A stretch of 64,000 nucleotides of DNA. Source: Thalassoroseus pseudoceratinae (GTDB taxonomy: Bacteria; Planctomycetota; Planctomycetia; Planctomycetales; Planctomycetaceae). Location of the stretch: contig NZ_JAALXT010000001.1 in NCBI RefSeq assembly GCF_011634775.1, forward strand, positions 744,001 through 808,000, in the 5' to 3' direction. The notes below the pieces were generated by a model. It worked only from the letters and a program-made list of their open reading frames with translations, searched no databases and was not told the origin of the DNA. Below are positions 9,430-20,004 of the stretch, in pieces. The position numbers and the translations under genes are program-made. Each line of letters opens with the position of its first letter. The stretch's first letter is position 1.

Positions 9430-10521
9430 GTGCAACTCGGTCTCGATGCATTTCCCAAGACAGCGGAATTGTTGCAACAAGGTTGCGGGCGACTGCACTT
9501 CGGTGCGCAGGTTTACGTTAGTCGGTTCGGTGAACGGTTGGCGAATTTCGCCATTGGCGAGAACCGACCGGGCGATCCGCTTGACTCGGAAACTGCGATG
9601 CTGTGGTTGTCGGCCGGCAAACCGATCACTGCAGCGGCGGTCCTCTTGGCATGGCAACGAGGGCAACTCGATCTTGATGATACGGTGGTGAAATTCATCC
9701 CCGAGTTTGAAACGAATGGAAAGAAAGACGTCACCATTCGTCACCTGCTCACCCATACCGCACCGCTGCGAAACATCGAAACGGGTTGGCCGGATGCCGA
9801 TTGGAACAGGGTCATCGAACGAATTTGTCAGGCCGAGCCCGAGTCCAATTGGCCGAGCGGCACGCGTGGGGGATATCATCCGCAGGCGAGTTGGTTCATT
9901 CTGGGCGAAATTCTACAACGAATTTCCGGTGACTCGGTCGAACATTTTCTCACTCAGAACATCTTCGAACCCCTCGGAGTAACCGATATCCACGCCACTG
10001 CTGGCGGACCACCGGAGCACCGAATCGGCGTGATTCACGAACGGGTCAAAGGAGGATTGGGTGAGCTTGCCTGGCACACCGGCGAATTCCAAAAAGCTGT
10101 CTCGCCCGGATCGAGTCTCCGCGGACCGGCGGCGGCGTTGGGAAGATTCTACGAAGGTCTTCTCAATCCACCGAGTGACTGGCTGAATGCCCAAACCGTT
10201 GCCGCCATGTCGTCCATTCATCGGCGAGGCTTGTTCGATGAAACGTTGCAACACCGTGTAGATTTTGGACTGGGCGTAATCGTTGACTCGAACATCTACG
10301 GAGCCGATACCGTTCCCTATGGCTACGGAGCACACTGTTCACCGAGAGCATTCGGGCACGGTGGATCGCAATCGTCAATCGGTTTCGCGGATCCGGAATA
10401 TGGCTTGGTTGTTTGCGTGATCGCGAACGGTCGCCCCGGCGAACCGCAACACCAACGCCGCAATCGAGCGGTCAATACCGCCATCTACGAGGACATCGGT
10501 CTGGCAAAATCATCTAACTGA
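9430..10521 (+). CDS. Beta-lactamase-fold serine hydrolase
   Basis: 363 residues, GTG start. The SxxK motif is S61-A-G-K64, a tyrosine (GGYHPQ, near 150) stands where the class C Yxx motif is expected, and the third motif is GHGG near 314. This fits class C beta-lactamase/EstB-type esterases and D-aminopeptidase-like enzymes. There is no signal peptide, which argues for a cytoplasmic esterase rather than a true beta-lactamase. It ends five bases from the convergent kinase gene. Confidence 0.8.
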   Translation: MQLGLDAFPKTAELLQQGCGRLHFGAQVYVSRFGERLANFAIGENRPGDPLDSETAMLWLSAGKPITAAAVLLAWQRGQLDLDDTVVKFIPEFETNGKKDVTIRHLLTHTAPLRNIETGWPDADWNRVIERICQAEPESNWPSGTRGGYHPQASWFILGEILQRISGDSVEHFLTQNIFEPLGVTDIHATAGGPPEHRIGVIHERVKGGLGELAWHTGEFQKAVSPGSSLRGPAAALGRFYEGLLNPPSDWLNAQTVAAMSSIHRRGLFDETLQHRVDFGLGVIVDSNIYGADTVPYGYGAHCSPRAFGHGGSQSSIGFADPEYGLVVCVIANGRPGEPQHQRRNRAVNTAIYEDIGLAKSSN

Positions 10522-10526
10522 CCGCA

Positions 10527-13500
10527 CTACGGTTGCACGGCCCCGATGAAGGGTTTCGTGCCAAATTGCCCCAACGGTTTTCCCGCCGACTTCGGAATGG
10601 CGTTTCCGGTTGGCTTGAGAAAATTCGCGGCGGTAGCATCTTCGGAAGCGAACGTCACCGCAACGCTGGTCTTGCCATTATCCGGCTTGAACAGATCCAA
10701 AGCATCCGGTTGCCCACCGGCTTTTGAGGCCGAAAAGTTCCAGCCAATTCCTTTGGCCAAGAACCGCTGTCCAAGGAGTGTCTGTTTCTCGCCTTGATCG
10801 AGTTTCGCGGGGGTGCCCGAAATCTTGGCAAAGAGATTCCGCCGAACCGCGAAACTTTGGTTCTTCTTGAACGACGACTTTGGTAGTCCAGTAAACGCGA
10901 TTCCGGTTTGCAAATTGAAAAATGTGTTGTTGCCAATGACCACGTTTTCTTGTTCAGCACCGTGACTGTCGATTCGAATGCCGGTCCCGTTCCCACTGCC
11001 CGCGATTCGATTCTCAAGAATCTTAACGGCGTTGACGTCGTTTCCGATTTCGATGCCGGTCTTGAAGGAGCCGGAAATCAGACAATTCCGAACGGTGACA
11101 TGCGAAAGTGTTTCTTCGAACTGCGTGAACTCAGCGGCGGGTTGCAAATTGATTCCAATGCTGTTCGACCCACCTTGCAGGTCCAACCGCTCAAACACGA
11201 TATCCTTGCTACGACCGCTTTCACCAATCGCCCCTTCCGCGAACACGCCGACCTGTCCATAACCACGGATCTTGATGTTCTTCAGCCTCAACCCCTGCGT
11301 CATATCGGACACACGAATCGCAACAGGTGAACCACTGGCGTCGATTTCAATGTTCTCAAGAACCACGTTCCGCAACTTGCCGATCTCAACCACTGGATCA
11401 CCGCCGGACGCTTTCAACTTGGCTCGGTTATCGGCATCGGAGCGAATCAGAACGGTGGTATTCCACAAGTACTCACTATTGTCGAGCTGAATTCGTTCGT
11501 TGAAAACTTCACCGGCGGCCAGTTCGATTTCCTGTCTTGGCAAACGCATCCCGGGTGTGACGTTTTCCGTGATGAAGCTCAGTGTTTCGGAGATGCTGGC
11601 AAAATGAGCTTCCGGCCCGCCGACACGAATGGGTTTCCCCAGCAACTCGAGACGGGCTTGGACGGGCTTTGTCTCTTCGGCCGGTTGCTTGGATTTGGGA
11701 TCGCTTGAGGCTGTTTTGTCGTCCGTCTTTTTTGGTGTGTCCTCGTCTCCACCGCTAAAGATGAAGAATCCGGCGACAGCCAAGACCAATACTCCGACGA
11801 CAGCCCCAATGATGATGGTTCGCGAGTTTTTATCACCACCGCTTTTTTTGGGTTTTGGTCGTCTTGTGTGCTTGACGACGGACGAGCCGTGGGCGACCGG
11901 TGCGGGTTCCGACGAAGTATTTAGATCGAAACTTGGAAATTCCGAAGCGGCTTCAGGTTCCGACGGGGCAACCGGTGGTGGTGTTTCGGCAGGCGGGACA
12001 GCCTTCGCCACCGGCGTGACGGCGGGTGCCACTGGTGGGGCAGGCTGGGCGGTCGGTGGTGTCACCGGTTCCGCAATGCTCGGCGATTCGGTTTCCGGTG
12101 TCGGCTGAGCCACGGGAACAGCTTTCGCCGCTGGGATGGCTTCGGCTGGTTGAGCCACTTTCACGGACGAACTCGGCGGCGACACCGGCTGAGCTTTTTT
12201 GACCGTCGTTTCAGCTGTTTCGTTTGGCTGATTGTTTTCCGTCTGAATTGGCGTCGCTGGTTGAGCCTCGTCCGGAGCGTCAACGATCGGCGAGAACGCG
12301 GAGGCCGCCTCATGACTTTTGGATCCGCTTCCGAGGTTTGCCAAGAATGAGGACAGTTCCTGTTCGTCCGGGGCAGGGGCGCTCGGCTCCGGTGCCTTTG
12401 CCGAGGTCACTTTGGTCGACGGACTGCCGACAGACACAGACGAATCTGGCACCGATTCCGTCGAAGGATCGGCGGTGTGTTCGGCTGGCGTTCCGGATTC
12501 CGTCGGTTGGAAGTCTTTGGTCGAGTCTGTTGCTGATGTTGGCTCTTGTGTAGACGACGGTTCCGGTGTCACAGGAATCGCTTGAGCGACTGGCACCGCC
12601 GGTTTCGCAGGCGGTTCCACTTGCGGCAAGTCATTTTTGGAGGACGAAGGACGAGAAAACGAATCCGAAGCCCCGGGATGTTCCAACCGCCAAGCTTCTC
12701 CACCATGCTCGAATAACCAGCGGCCAAGATCCTGCATGATCTCTTCTGCAGTCTGGTGACGTTCTTCGACCTTTTTGGCCATCATTCGGCGTATAATCGC
12801 CAACAAGTCCTCGGGGACATCCACTCGGTCGTTTTGAATCGGCAACGGCTCTTTGGTTTGGTGCGCCATGAGACGTTGGGCCAAAGTTCCCTCTCGAAAT
12901 GGGGGATGACCGGTCAGGATGAAGTAGAACGTGCATCCGAGACTGTACAAGTCGGCGCGATGATCAACGTTATGACTGTCGAGCGCCTGCTCAGGAGCCA
13001 AATAGTCGGCGGTTCCCAGAACTTTCTCATCATGAGCAACGGTGAGCGATTCCTCATCCTCATTGTCGAAAAACCGTGCCAGCCCCATGTCTAAAATGCG
13101 GACATTCCCGTTGCGGTCAACGAGCAAATTGCCCGGTTTGATGTCGCGATGCACCATTCCCGCGGCGTGAGCATGGGCCAAACCAGACGCACTTTGACGA
13201 ATGTATTCGGCCGCTTCCACGTAGCCGATCACACCGTCTTGCGCAACGATTTCTTGCAAATCGCGACCTTCGACGTACTCCATGACCAGAAAGTGGATTT
13301 CCTGGCCTTTGTCGGATTCATGGTCGACATCGTAGGCCCGAACGATATTCGGATGATCCAGCGACGCCACCGCTTGGGCTTCGCGGTGGAATCGGGCGAG
13401 GTAAGACGTGTCGTTCACTCGTTTTGTCGGCAGCACTTTGATGGCGCATCGTCGCCGCATCAGCACATGCTCGGCGAGGTAGACGGAACTCATCCCACCT

Positions 13501-13751
13501 TTGCCGAGTAACGAAAGCAGCCGATACTTCCCGAGAAAGAACCCTTTGTGCTTGCCTTGTAGGAGTTTGTCGGCTTGCCATTGCGTCAGAACGCCGCGTT
13601 CGACCAACTGGTCGGAAAGCTGCCGCGAACTCTCGATGTTAATCCCCTGGGCTTTCATGTCGTCGATGGCCGCCTGAAGACGATCCTGCGGCACAAGATT
13701 GCTTTGTCGCACGACATTCAAAAACGAGGGGACAGTCAGCTTGATTGCCAT
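10527..13751 (-). CDS. Transmembrane Ser/Thr protein kinase with C-terminal right-handed beta-helix
   Basis: 1074 residues from ATG 13751; an in-frame TTG 33 bases upstream is less likely. A short N-terminal module (about 1-70) is followed by a kinase domain (about 75-345) with GKGGMSSV, K105 in CAIK, HRD 201-203 with KPGN, and DMG at 221-223 replacing DFG. Next come about 280 residues rich in Pro, Ala, Glu and Ser, then one membrane helix ([21 protein letters not shown] region). The C-terminus has parallel beta-helix repeats ([16 protein letters not shown]..), presumably outside the cytoplasm. The layout suggests a receptor kinase whose helix binds a carbohydrate or wall component. This is a recurrent planctomycete design. 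Confidence 0.9.
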   Translation of the reverse strand: MAIKLTVPSFLNVVRQSNLVPQDRLQAAIDDMKAQGINIESSRQLSDQLVERGVLTQWQADKLLQGKHKGFFLGKYRLLSLLGKGGMSSVYLAEHVLMRRRCAIKVLPTKRVNDTSYLARFHREAQAVASLDHPNIVRAYDVDHESDKGQEIHFLVMEYVEGRDLQEIVAQDGVIGYVEAAEYIRQSASGLAHAHAAGMVHRDIKPGNLLVDRNGNVRILDMGLARFFDNEDEESLTVAHDEKVLGTADYLAPEQALDSHNVDHRADLYSLGCTFYFILTGHPPFREGTLAQRLMAHQTKEPLPIQNDRVDVPEDLLAIIRRMMAKKVEERHQTAEEIMQDLGRWLFEHGGEAWRLEHPGASDSFSRPSSSKNDLPQVEPPAKPAVPVAQAIPVTPEPSSTQEPTSATDSTKDFQPTESGTPAEHTADPSTESVPDSSVSVGSPSTKVTSAKAPEPSAPAPDEQELSSFLANLGSGSKSHEAASAFSPIVDAPDEAQPATPIQTENNQPNETAETTVKKAQPVSPPSSSVKVAQPAEAIPAAKAVPVAQPTPETESPSIAEPVTPPTAQPAPPVAPAVTPVAKAVPPAETPPPVAPSEPEAASEFPSFDLNTSSEPAPVAHGSSVVKHTRRPKPKKSGGDKNSRTIIIGAVVGVLVLAVAGFFIFSGGDEDTPKKTDDKTASSDPKSKQPAEETKPVQARLELLGKPIRVGGPEAHFASISETLSFITENVTPGMRLPRQEIELAAGEVFNERIQLDNSEYLWNTTVLIRSDADNRAKLKASGGDPVVEIGKLRNVVLENIEIDASGSPVAIRVSDMTQGLRLKNIKIRGYGQVGVFAEGAIGESGRSKDIVFERLDLQGGSNSIGINLQPAAEFTQFEETLSHVTVRNCLISGSFKTGIEIGNDVNAVKILENRIAGSGNGTGIRIDSHGAEQENVVIGNNTFFNLQTGIAFTGLPKSSFKKNQSFAVRRNLFAKISGTPAKLDQGEKQTLLGQRFLAKGIGWNFSASKAGGQPDALDLFKPDNGKTSVAVTFASEDATAANFLKPTGNAIPKSAGKPLGQFGTKPFIGAVQP

Positions 13752-14013
13752 ACTTGATTTGCTTGAATGTTGGCAGCGGAACAATGGCAGCGTTCGAAAT
13801 CGATAAGCACACGGCCATTATCGAAAGGGAAACGCACATCGTCGAGTTGGGTTGATGGTCGGTCGGAAATGCGAACGCGGAAGACCAATCTTCCCAATTG
13901 AAATCTTATCCCCTAAAGTTACCAGCGTCCCACATGCCTTTCTAGTGTGAATAGCCAAATTGGCGGGGGCGCATTTGGGAATTCGCGTCCGAGTCTTTTC
14001 CGAGAATTTGAGT
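13752..14013. promoter_or_regulatory. Divergent promoter region between kinase and glutaredoxin-like genes
   Basis: No gene is seen in these 262 bases. A perfect 6-bp hairpin, GGAAGA/TCTTCC with a CCAA loop, lies at 13879-13894, about 130 bases from the kinase start. It may be an operator or mRNA leader hairpin. No convincing -35/-10 pair was found. Confidence 0.35.
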
Positions 14014-14583
14014 ATGTCATCCGAACTTCAGGAAACCGACGCGACGTCGACAACCAACGATAGCACACAAATCGTGCCCGAGAACGATCTCGGTCGGCAT
14101 TGGCTCGGCTCGGTCATGATGTTGGTCGCCGCATTGGCGTTTGTACTTATTGTGGGCGAGAAAACCGTTGGTTTGCCCTTTGAAATGCCACGCTCGTTCT
14201 ATGCGTTTCCGGTATTATGGTTTGCCGGTGCGTTCATTATGCTGATGGCCGGTGTGTTCATTGTGAGTCAGGCGAGTCCGAACACCAAAGAAGCTTGGCA
14301 GCCGTCGCAATCAGGCCAGCGGTTCGACAGCATTCATTTGTATACACGCCCCGGGTGTCATCTTTGCGATGTCGCCAATGATATCCTCGCCAAATACCGG
14401 GAATATCTGCCGAAAGCGGAGGAAGTGAACATCGAATCGAACCCGGAACTTTTGGAGAAATACGCCCTGGACATTCCCGTCGTTGCTTGCGACGGACGCG
14501 TCCGGTTTCGAGGGCATGTGGATGAAATCTTGCTCCGACGGCTTATTGAAGCCACCCCACCACAAAACGATGCCACCACTTGA
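14014..14583 (+). CDS. Membrane-anchored glutaredoxin-like protein (DUF836 type)
   Basis: 189 residues from ATG 14014. Two membrane segments (about 31-48 and 62-84) are followed by a thioredoxin-fold domain (about 105-185) starting HLYTRPGCHLC, with redox-type cysteines C115 and C118. It has the cis-proline region DIPVV and ends in LLRRLIEA, as in the glutaredoxin-like DUF836 family. It probably performs thiol-disulfide exchange. Whether the domain is cytoplasmic or exported depends on topology and cannot be read here. Confidence 0.75.
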   Translation: MSSELQETDATSTTNDSTQIVPENDLGRHWLGSVMMLVAALAFVLIVGEKTVGLPFEMPRSFYAFPVLWFAGAFIMLMAGVFIVSQASPNTKEAWQPSQSGQRFDSIHLYTRPGCHLCDVANDILAKYREYLPKAEEVNIESNPELLEKYALDIPVVACDGRVRFRGHVDEILLRRLIEATPPQNDATT

Positions 14584-14744
14584 TTCGAGAATTCGGAAAC
14601 TCCATACCCGTCCGGCCCTGAATTTTCTATACTGAGGCCAGAATTCTTCAAAACCGTGTTCCATCAACGATGGTTCATCCATCTTGGAACGCGTCTAACT
14701 CGGTTTTCGATTCACTTTGACTTTTTCATCGGCTATCTGCACCC

Positions 14745-15227
14745 ATGTCGAAATTCAGTGAAACATCTCTGTCCGACTCCAAGATTTTGATCGCCGACGA
14801 CAACGTGCAAAACTGTGAGTTGCTCGACGCATATCTCGCCACCGAAGACTACGAGATCGGCTTTGCGTACGATGGGGAACAAACCCTCGAACAAGTGTCG
14901 GAGTTCGCTCCGGATTTGATCCTCCTCGACATCATGATGCCAAAACTCAGTGGCTACGAAGTCTGTCAGAAAATCAAATCCGACTCCAAAACCCGGTCGA
15001 TCCCAATTCTGATGGTGACGGCTCTCAACGAAAAGAACGATATCGAGAAAGCCGTTCAGGCCGGCTGTGACGACTTCCTGACCAAGCCCGTCAATCAACT
15101 GGAATTGAAGACGCGTGTGCGTTCTTTGTTGCGTGTTCGCCATTTGACGAACGAGCGTGATCGCTTGTTGGCTTACCTAGCCGAAGTCGAGAAGTCTGGG
15201 CAAGAGACAAACACCTCCGACTCTTAG
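14745..15227 (+). CDS. Single-domain response regulator with helical tail
   Basis: 160 residues, ATG. The receiver fold is complete: acidic pair D18/D19, phospho-acceptor D62 in LLLDIMMPK, switch residue T92 and K114 in TKPVN. After the receiver a short amphipathic helix (about 125-155) ends the protein, with no DNA-binding or enzymatic output domain. It should signal through protein contacts, like CheY/DivK-type regulators. No histidine kinase lies nearby, so the partner is unknown. Confidence 0.85.
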   Translation: MSKFSETSLSDSKILIADDNVQNCELLDAYLATEDYEIGFAYDGEQTLEQVSEFAPDLILLDIMMPKLSGYEVCQKIKSDSKTRSIPILMVTALNEKNDIEKAVQAGCDDFLTKPVNQLELKTRVRSLLRVRHLTNERDRLLAYLAEVEKSGQETNTSDS

Positions 15228-15327
15228 CATTCACGCCATCCCGCTGCCTTCACTCGCCGAAACCGTTTGCACGTCGTAGCCGTTCACCGGCCGACAACGA
15301 CAACCCGCCTAAACAGAAGCTAGTCCG

Positions 15328-16560
15328 TTGACTGTTCCCACCGAATCCGCTGAGCGTTTGCCGCGAGTCATCATCAAATCGCGGCGGGCGCAACCGTTCT
15401 TCTATCGTCATCCCTGGGTGTTTGCCGGTGCGGTGAAACGGATGGAGGGCACGCCATCCGCCGGTGATGCAGTCGATTTGTATTCCGGCGAAGGCAAATT
15501 CATCGCTCGCGGACTCTACAATCCGCACAGCAATATCCGAGTCCGGCTATACACTTGGGACTCGAACGTCACGCTGGATGCCGATTTTTGGCGATCCCGA
15601 ATCGATACGGCTCTCGCGCTTCGGGAATCCATCCAAGCGAGCAATCCGCCAGCCGATCGGAACGAGTCGGCTGAACGACTCATCTACAGTGAAGGCGACG
15701 AACTCTCCGGTTTGGTCGTTGATCGCTATGGCCGGTGGTTGATGGTGCAGTTCACAAGCCTGGCGATGTACGAACGCCGCGAGATCATCCTGAACCATCT
15801 GCGGGAGCGGCTCAATCCTCAAGGAATTTGGCTACGCACGGAGAAGGGCATCCGCGATGCCGAAGGCTTGGAAGTGGCAGATGGTTCGCTTGATGGCAAC
15901 GCTCCACCGCGTCCGATCACAATTGACGAGCATGGGCTGAAATTTCAAGTGGATGTCGTGGAAGGTCAGAAGACCGGCACGTTTCTCGATCAACGCGACA
16001 ACCGCATTGCAGCCGCCAAATATATGTCCGGACGACGTGTGCTGGATGTGTTTTGCTACACCGGTGGGTTCGGGATTGCAGCGCTCCGGCACGGCAATGC
16101 ACAACACGTGACCGCCGTCGATGTCTCCGAGGGTGCCCTCCAAATTGCCGCCGCAAATGCAGAGCTGAACGGGGTTTCCGATCAGATCGAATTTGAAAAG
16201 TCCATCGCCTTCGATTTCCTCGAATCCGCGCAAGCCAACGACCGAACGTTCGATGCCGTTGTTCTCGACCCTCCCAAAATGACCAGAAATCGTTCCGGGA
16301 TTGATAAGGCTCTCAAAGGCTACCACAGTTTGAATCGGTTGGCGGTCGAGCGGTTGACGCCTGGTGGAATACTGGTGACAAATAGCTGCTCCGGACTGGT
16401 CAATCGCGACGAATTTGCTGGGATGCTAGTCGATGTCGCCTTGCGTGCCGGGCGAACATTGCAAATTCTCGAATCGCGTGGCCAAAGTCCCGATCACCCC
16501 ATTTCCGTTTTCTGCCCGGAAACGGCCTACCTCAAATGCTTCATTTGCCGAGTCGTATAA
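15328..16560 (+). CDS. RlmI-like 23S rRNA methyltransferase (PUA plus Rossmann fold)
   Basis: 410 residues, probably from TTG 15328, because the PUA domain begins at once (PRVIIKSRRAQPFFYRHPWVFAG) and no upstream ATG fits. The SAM-binding motif is VLDVFCYTGGFG near 243 and the catalytic-type motif is DPPK near 312. This matches the RlmI/RlmK family of class I rRNA cytosine-C5 methyltransferases. The next gene starts two bases after this stop, so translation is probably coupled. Confidence 0.85.
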   Translation: MTVPTESAERLPRVIIKSRRAQPFFYRHPWVFAGAVKRMEGTPSAGDAVDLYSGEGKFIARGLYNPHSNIRVRLYTWDSNVTLDADFWRSRIDTALALRESIQASNPPADRNESAERLIYSEGDELSGLVVDRYGRWLMVQFTSLAMYERREIILNHLRERLNPQGIWLRTEKGIRDAEGLEVADGSLDGNAPPRPITIDEHGLKFQVDVVEGQKTGTFLDQRDNRIAAAKYMSGRRVLDVFCYTGGFGIAALRHGNAQHVTAVDVSEGALQIAAANAELNGVSDQIEFEKSIAFDFLESAQANDRTFDAVVLDPPKMTRNRSGIDKALKGYHSLNRLAVERLTPGGILVTNSCSGLVNRDEFAGMLVDVALRAGRTLQILESRGQSPDHPISVFCPETAYLKCFICRVV

Positions 16561-16561
16561 G

Positions 16562-17644
16562 ATGGTCACACGAAAACAACGCGAACGACGACGACAAATC
16601 GAAGAACAACGTTTGGGCGTTCGCACGTCGGAACAGCTTCTCATCGAATGGTTGCCCGACGCCCCGCCGACACACATGATTTGCACGTCACTCGGTCGCG
16701 GACAACTTGCCGCCACTGCCGCGGAGCGTTTGTCGGAGACCACGGTGGATTGCTTGTTCCTCGATCTATTCCTGGCCGAGCAGGCCCGAAATGCAAACGC
16801 GGAACGCTCGTTGTCGAATCTGCAGTTCCGTTGCGAAGTCGACTTTCCCGAAGAGCCTTGCCAATTGGCAGCGTTACCATTCACGACCGGCGGTGAAGCG
16901 GAACTGACTTGGAATTTGATGCAGAGTGCGTTTCAGCGGTTGGAGCAGGGCGGTCAACTGGCCGTCGCGGTCGATAATCCCAACGATACCTGGCTCCGTG
17001 AGCGAATGCGGAATCTGTTCAAAAAGACAACCACAATTCCCCATGATCTTGGCGTGGTCTATGTCGGTCGCAAGAGCGAGCCGCTCAAGAAAGTGAAGCA
17101 GTTCGACGAGGAATTCGCCTTCCGCGACGCAGGCCGATTGTACAAAGTCATCACGCAACCAAGTGTGTTCAGCCATCGGCGGTTGGACCTTGGTGCTCGC
17201 GCGTTGATGGAGGCGATGAACCTCAATTCTGGCGACCGTGTTTTGGAACTTGGTTGCGGCGCAGGAGCGGTTTGTTTCGCAGCCGCCGGTCGGAATCTCG
17301 AAGGAACCGTGCATGGGATGGACTCCAATCCTCGAGCTGTTGCCTGCACGCTGGAAGGAGCAAGACGGAACGACTTGCCGAACATCACCGCTGAACTCAC
17401 CGCCGACGCCCGAGTCGATCAGCCGGGAAGTTACGATTTGGTGCTCGCAAATCCGCCGTACTTTTCCAACTTCCGAATTGCGGAGCTGTTCGTGAACTCG
17501 GCGGCGGAAGCTCTCAAACGCGGTGGTCGCTTGCAGATTGTCACCAAACACCCGGCGTGGTTTCTCGAACGATTGCCGCAGCAATTTCGCAAGGTTCGTT
17601 CGACGGATAGCCGGCGTTACAAGATCATTTCCGGTGTACGCTAG
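16562..17644 (+). CDS. RsmC/RlmG-type rRNA methyltransferase
   Basis: 360 residues from ATG 16562. The N-terminus is basic (TRKQRERRRQIEEQ). A degenerate first methyltransferase-like half comes before an active second half with SAM motif VLELGCGAGAVCF near 225 and the N6/N2-type motif NPPY near 297. Two tandem Rossmann halves with NPPY in the second are typical of RsmC and RlmG, guanine-N2 methyltransferases of ribosomal RNA. It is directly linked to the RlmI-like gene, giving a two-gene ribosome modification unit. The exact target base is not predictable. Confidence 0.75.
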   Translation: MVTRKQRERRRQIEEQRLGVRTSEQLLIEWLPDAPPTHMICTSLGRGQLAATAAERLSETTVDCLFLDLFLAEQARNANAERSLSNLQFRCEVDFPEEPCQLAALPFTTGGEAELTWNLMQSAFQRLEQGGQLAVAVDNPNDTWLRERMRNLFKKTTTIPHDLGVVYVGRKSEPLKKVKQFDEEFAFRDAGRLYKVITQPSVFSHRRLDLGARALMEAMNLNSGDRVLELGCGAGAVCFAAAGRNLEGTVHGMDSNPRAVACTLEGARRNDLPNITAELTADARVDQPGSYDLVLANPPYFSNFRIAELFVNSAAEALKRGGRLQIVTKHPAWFLERLPQQFRKVRSTDSRRYKIISGVR

Positions 17645-17877
17645 TATTGTATCCAACCTGAATTAACATGTTCGCAATTTGCGATGAGCACGCCAACGAG
17701 CGTGCGGTGGAAGTTCTAGAACCCATCAATACAGAGTGGTTGAACCACTAGTTGAAAAAATCGCCGGGTTCGGAACAAGTTTCGTGATCCGCAGCGGCGA
17801 ATCGACCGTTGTCCCACCACTTCAGATTCGTAAGATGACTTGAAGGAATCTTCAAGACATCCATTCGCGAGGTGGGA
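17645..17877. other. Intergenic region with two small palindromes
   Basis: No gene seen. GCACGC/GCGTGC with a 6-base loop lies at 17688-17705, and AGTGGTT/AACCACT around a single base lies at 17735-17749. Neither is followed by a T-tract. They could be a weak terminator of the methyltransferase pair or an operator for the next gene. Confidence 0.3.
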
Positions 17878-18561
17878 ATGCAATCACTTCTTCTAATCGC
17901 CGCAACATTCACCGGTTCTCCACATTTGGCGGTCTGCGACTCTTCGGAAGGCGCCGCGACCATTCTGGAAAGTCATGTGCAATCGGGCACGTTGCTGTTT
18001 TCTCAGGGTGACTGCTTGGCGGTCCGTATCTTCACGCGAAGTCCATACACGCACGTCGCGGCGGTGGTCGAGAAAGACGGTGAGTTTTTCGTCTACGACA
18101 GCATGAACGGAGTCGGTGTGCGGAAGTTAACGCTCTTAGAATACTGTCGCACAGAGTGCCCCGAGACCTTGCATGTCTACCACCCGAAACGGAAGTTTAC
18201 CGGCGGCAAACTCCGTGCATTCACGCGGCATTTGGATTCCGAAATCGGTCGGGAATACGGTGTGAAGCACCATCTCACCGGCGAACGGGCCGCAGGGATT
18301 CACTGTGCGGAATACGTCACCGATGCCTTGTGTGCCTGCCAAGTTGTTTCCGCGAAACGACCGCCGAAAGTGTCTCCCGACAGTCTGCGGTCGGGAGTCG
18401 AAAAATCAGAAATTTACTATTCGGCTCTGAAAATCGAGCTTAACAAACCTCTACCGACAGCTTCGCCAGAATCGAGTTGTTGCCAACGGTTTTGGTTTAA
18501 CACGAAACAGCAAACCAATCGCATCTGTGCGAAACTGAAGGGTTGGTGGCTTTGCAAATAG
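17878..18561 (+). CDS. Secreted YiiX/NlpC-P60-like permuted papain-fold peptidase
   Basis: 227 residues from ATG 17878; an in-frame GTG at 17872 is also possible. A signal peptide (MQSLLLIAATFTGSPHLAVC) is followed by the circularly permuted papain-fold pattern: GTLLFSQGDC, the presumed catalytic histidine in SPYTHVAAVV and the presumed cysteine in GIHCAEYV. In YiiX-type enzymes the histidine comes before the cysteine, as here. Likely substrates are peptidoglycan peptides or lipid esters. It ends six bases from the convergent next gene. Confidence 0.7.
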   Translation: MQSLLLIAATFTGSPHLAVCDSSEGAATILESHVQSGTLLFSQGDCLAVRIFTRSPYTHVAAVVEKDGEFFVYDSMNGVGVRKLTLLEYCRTECPETLHVYHPKRKFTGGKLRAFTRHLDSEIGREYGVKHHLTGERAAGIHCAEYVTDALCACQVVSAKRPPKVSPDSLRSGVEKSEIYYSALKIELNKPLPTASPESSCCQRFWFNTKQQTNRICAKLKGWWLCK

Positions 18562-18567
18562 TTGATG

Positions 18568-19932
18568 TTACTCTGCTGCCTCGCGGCGTTTCTTGATCAA
18601 GTCCACAACGACGGCATCAAGTTCCTCCAACCCACGATTCGGTTTGATTTGGTAGAATCCCACCTTGTAGTGCGCGACGGTTTTGTCCGGTTTGATGACC
18701 ACCCACAATGGCAATTCGCCGCCATTGTTGAGTGGGTCCCCGAAGGTCTTGAGGACATCTCCGTCATCAAGCAGGATCGGATAGCCCAGGTTCATAAACT
18801 CGGCCAACTTCCGGACGCCCCGTTTTGCCGCGAAGTCTGATCCGGTTCCAAACCGTTCATCCACGGCGACACCGTAAATCTGCACGCCGAGTTTGTTGCG
18901 TTTGCCGTGGAGAAAGTCCAAGTACCCCACTTGTCCGTACGGTTCGTTGAGCTTCTCATCGTGATACTTCCAGAAATGCAGCACCACAATTTGGTCGTCT
19001 TCGGTGTCACCCTTCAAGCTGACTGATTTTCCTTGAAGAGTGCTAAGGGCGAAGTCGGGAGCGGATTCGCCAAGAAACTTTTCCGCCAAACTGTTCAGCC
19101 CACGATCGCGGTTGGTTTGGTCCTCGACATCTTTCTTGATAGCCGCCACCAAACCCTGCAACGATGTTTCCCGCACCGACTTCTCCAATTCCGGCAACGC
19201 CTTCGCGGTGAGTTTCAACTGATTGTCGTGCAGCTTCGGCGTGGTTTCGTTGGTCCGACGTTCCAACTTTGTTTGCAGATTCGTCAAACCGTCAAATGCC
19301 GTTGCTAACTGATCGGCCAATGGGCCCTCCACCGAACGACTTGATTTCCGTTCCATCTGAATCTGGTACCGATCACCACGACCCAAGAACAGACGCCCTT
19401 CCGCCGTGAGCAAAGTCAGGTTTTCCTTCTCGACAACCAATTTCGTTTGCCGCCCGGGGTGCGAAGTCATCTCGATCACCCAACAATCGACCTTGTCGCC
19501 ACCGTCGGAGACACGAACCGTTTGTTCGCCCTCAACGACGTACTGCGTCTTCTGATGTTCCCACTCTTGGCCGACTTCCAATGGCTTCTCGGTCGGCAAC
19601 ATAATTGGTGGGAGATCGACGGGGGATGGGCTGTCGTTATGGGTTTGCAAAACCCGAGGCAACTGTCCGCTGGCCAATTGATTGGCCCCTTGAAACGTTG
19701 CGATGCCGAAACGCTCTGGCCAAGCGAATTCTCCGCCACCGGTTTCTTCGACGCTCCAGAACATTTGGGACTTGCCAGCCGGATTCAACAAGCGACACGT
19801 CAATTCGAATGACTTGAGATCCCCGACGCCTTCACCGGCAACTTGTTTCAATTGACCAACGTATTGCACCTCCGTGACGGAAGCCGCCGGTAAAATGGCC
19901 AGGAGTGTGCAGACCAAGCAGGATGGAGACAT
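18568..19932 (-). CDS. Secreted protein with thioredoxin/AhpC-like domain lacking CxxC
   Basis: 454 residues from ATG 19932, with a signal peptide. The first 280 residues are of unrecognised type, rich in beta and charged segments. From about 290 a TlpA/AhpC-TSA fold begins (APDFALSTLQGKSVSLKG, VVLHFWKYHDEKL, VQIYGVAVDE). Where TlpA has WCxxC, this protein has KYHDEK, with no cysteines, so it cannot be a classical disulfide reductase. Planctomycetes have many such redoxin-domain proteins. It is divergent from the HlyD-like gene. Confidence 0.7.
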   Translation of the reverse strand: MSPSCLVCTLLAILPAASVTEVQYVGQLKQVAGEGVGDLKSFELTCRLLNPAGKSQMFWSVEETGGGEFAWPERFGIATFQGANQLASGQLPRVLQTHNDSPSPVDLPPIMLPTEKPLEVGQEWEHQKTQYVVEGEQTVRVSDGGDKVDCWVIEMTSHPGRQTKLVVEKENLTLLTAEGRLFLGRGDRYQIQMERKSSRSVEGPLADQLATAFDGLTNLQTKLERRTNETTPKLHDNQLKLTAKALPELEKSVRETSLQGLVAAIKKDVEDQTNRDRGLNSLAEKFLGESAPDFALSTLQGKSVSLKGDTEDDQIVVLHFWKYHDEKLNEPYGQVGYLDFLHGKRNKLGVQIYGVAVDERFGTGSDFAAKRGVRKLAEFMNLGYPILLDDGDVLKTFGDPLNNGGELPLWVVIKPDKTVAHYKVGFYQIKPNRGLEELDAVVVDLIKKRREAAE

Positions 19933-20004
19933 GGCAGGCAACCAATCGTCAGAGGTTGGAAATGTCAGGTAGGACCAATCCGATCTATCTTCTCTGATCC
20001 GTGT

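Noticed and set aside
9430-10521. True class C beta-lactamase (resistance gene)
   Set aside because: No signal peptide and only the generic motifs; an esterase-like hydrolase is more likely.
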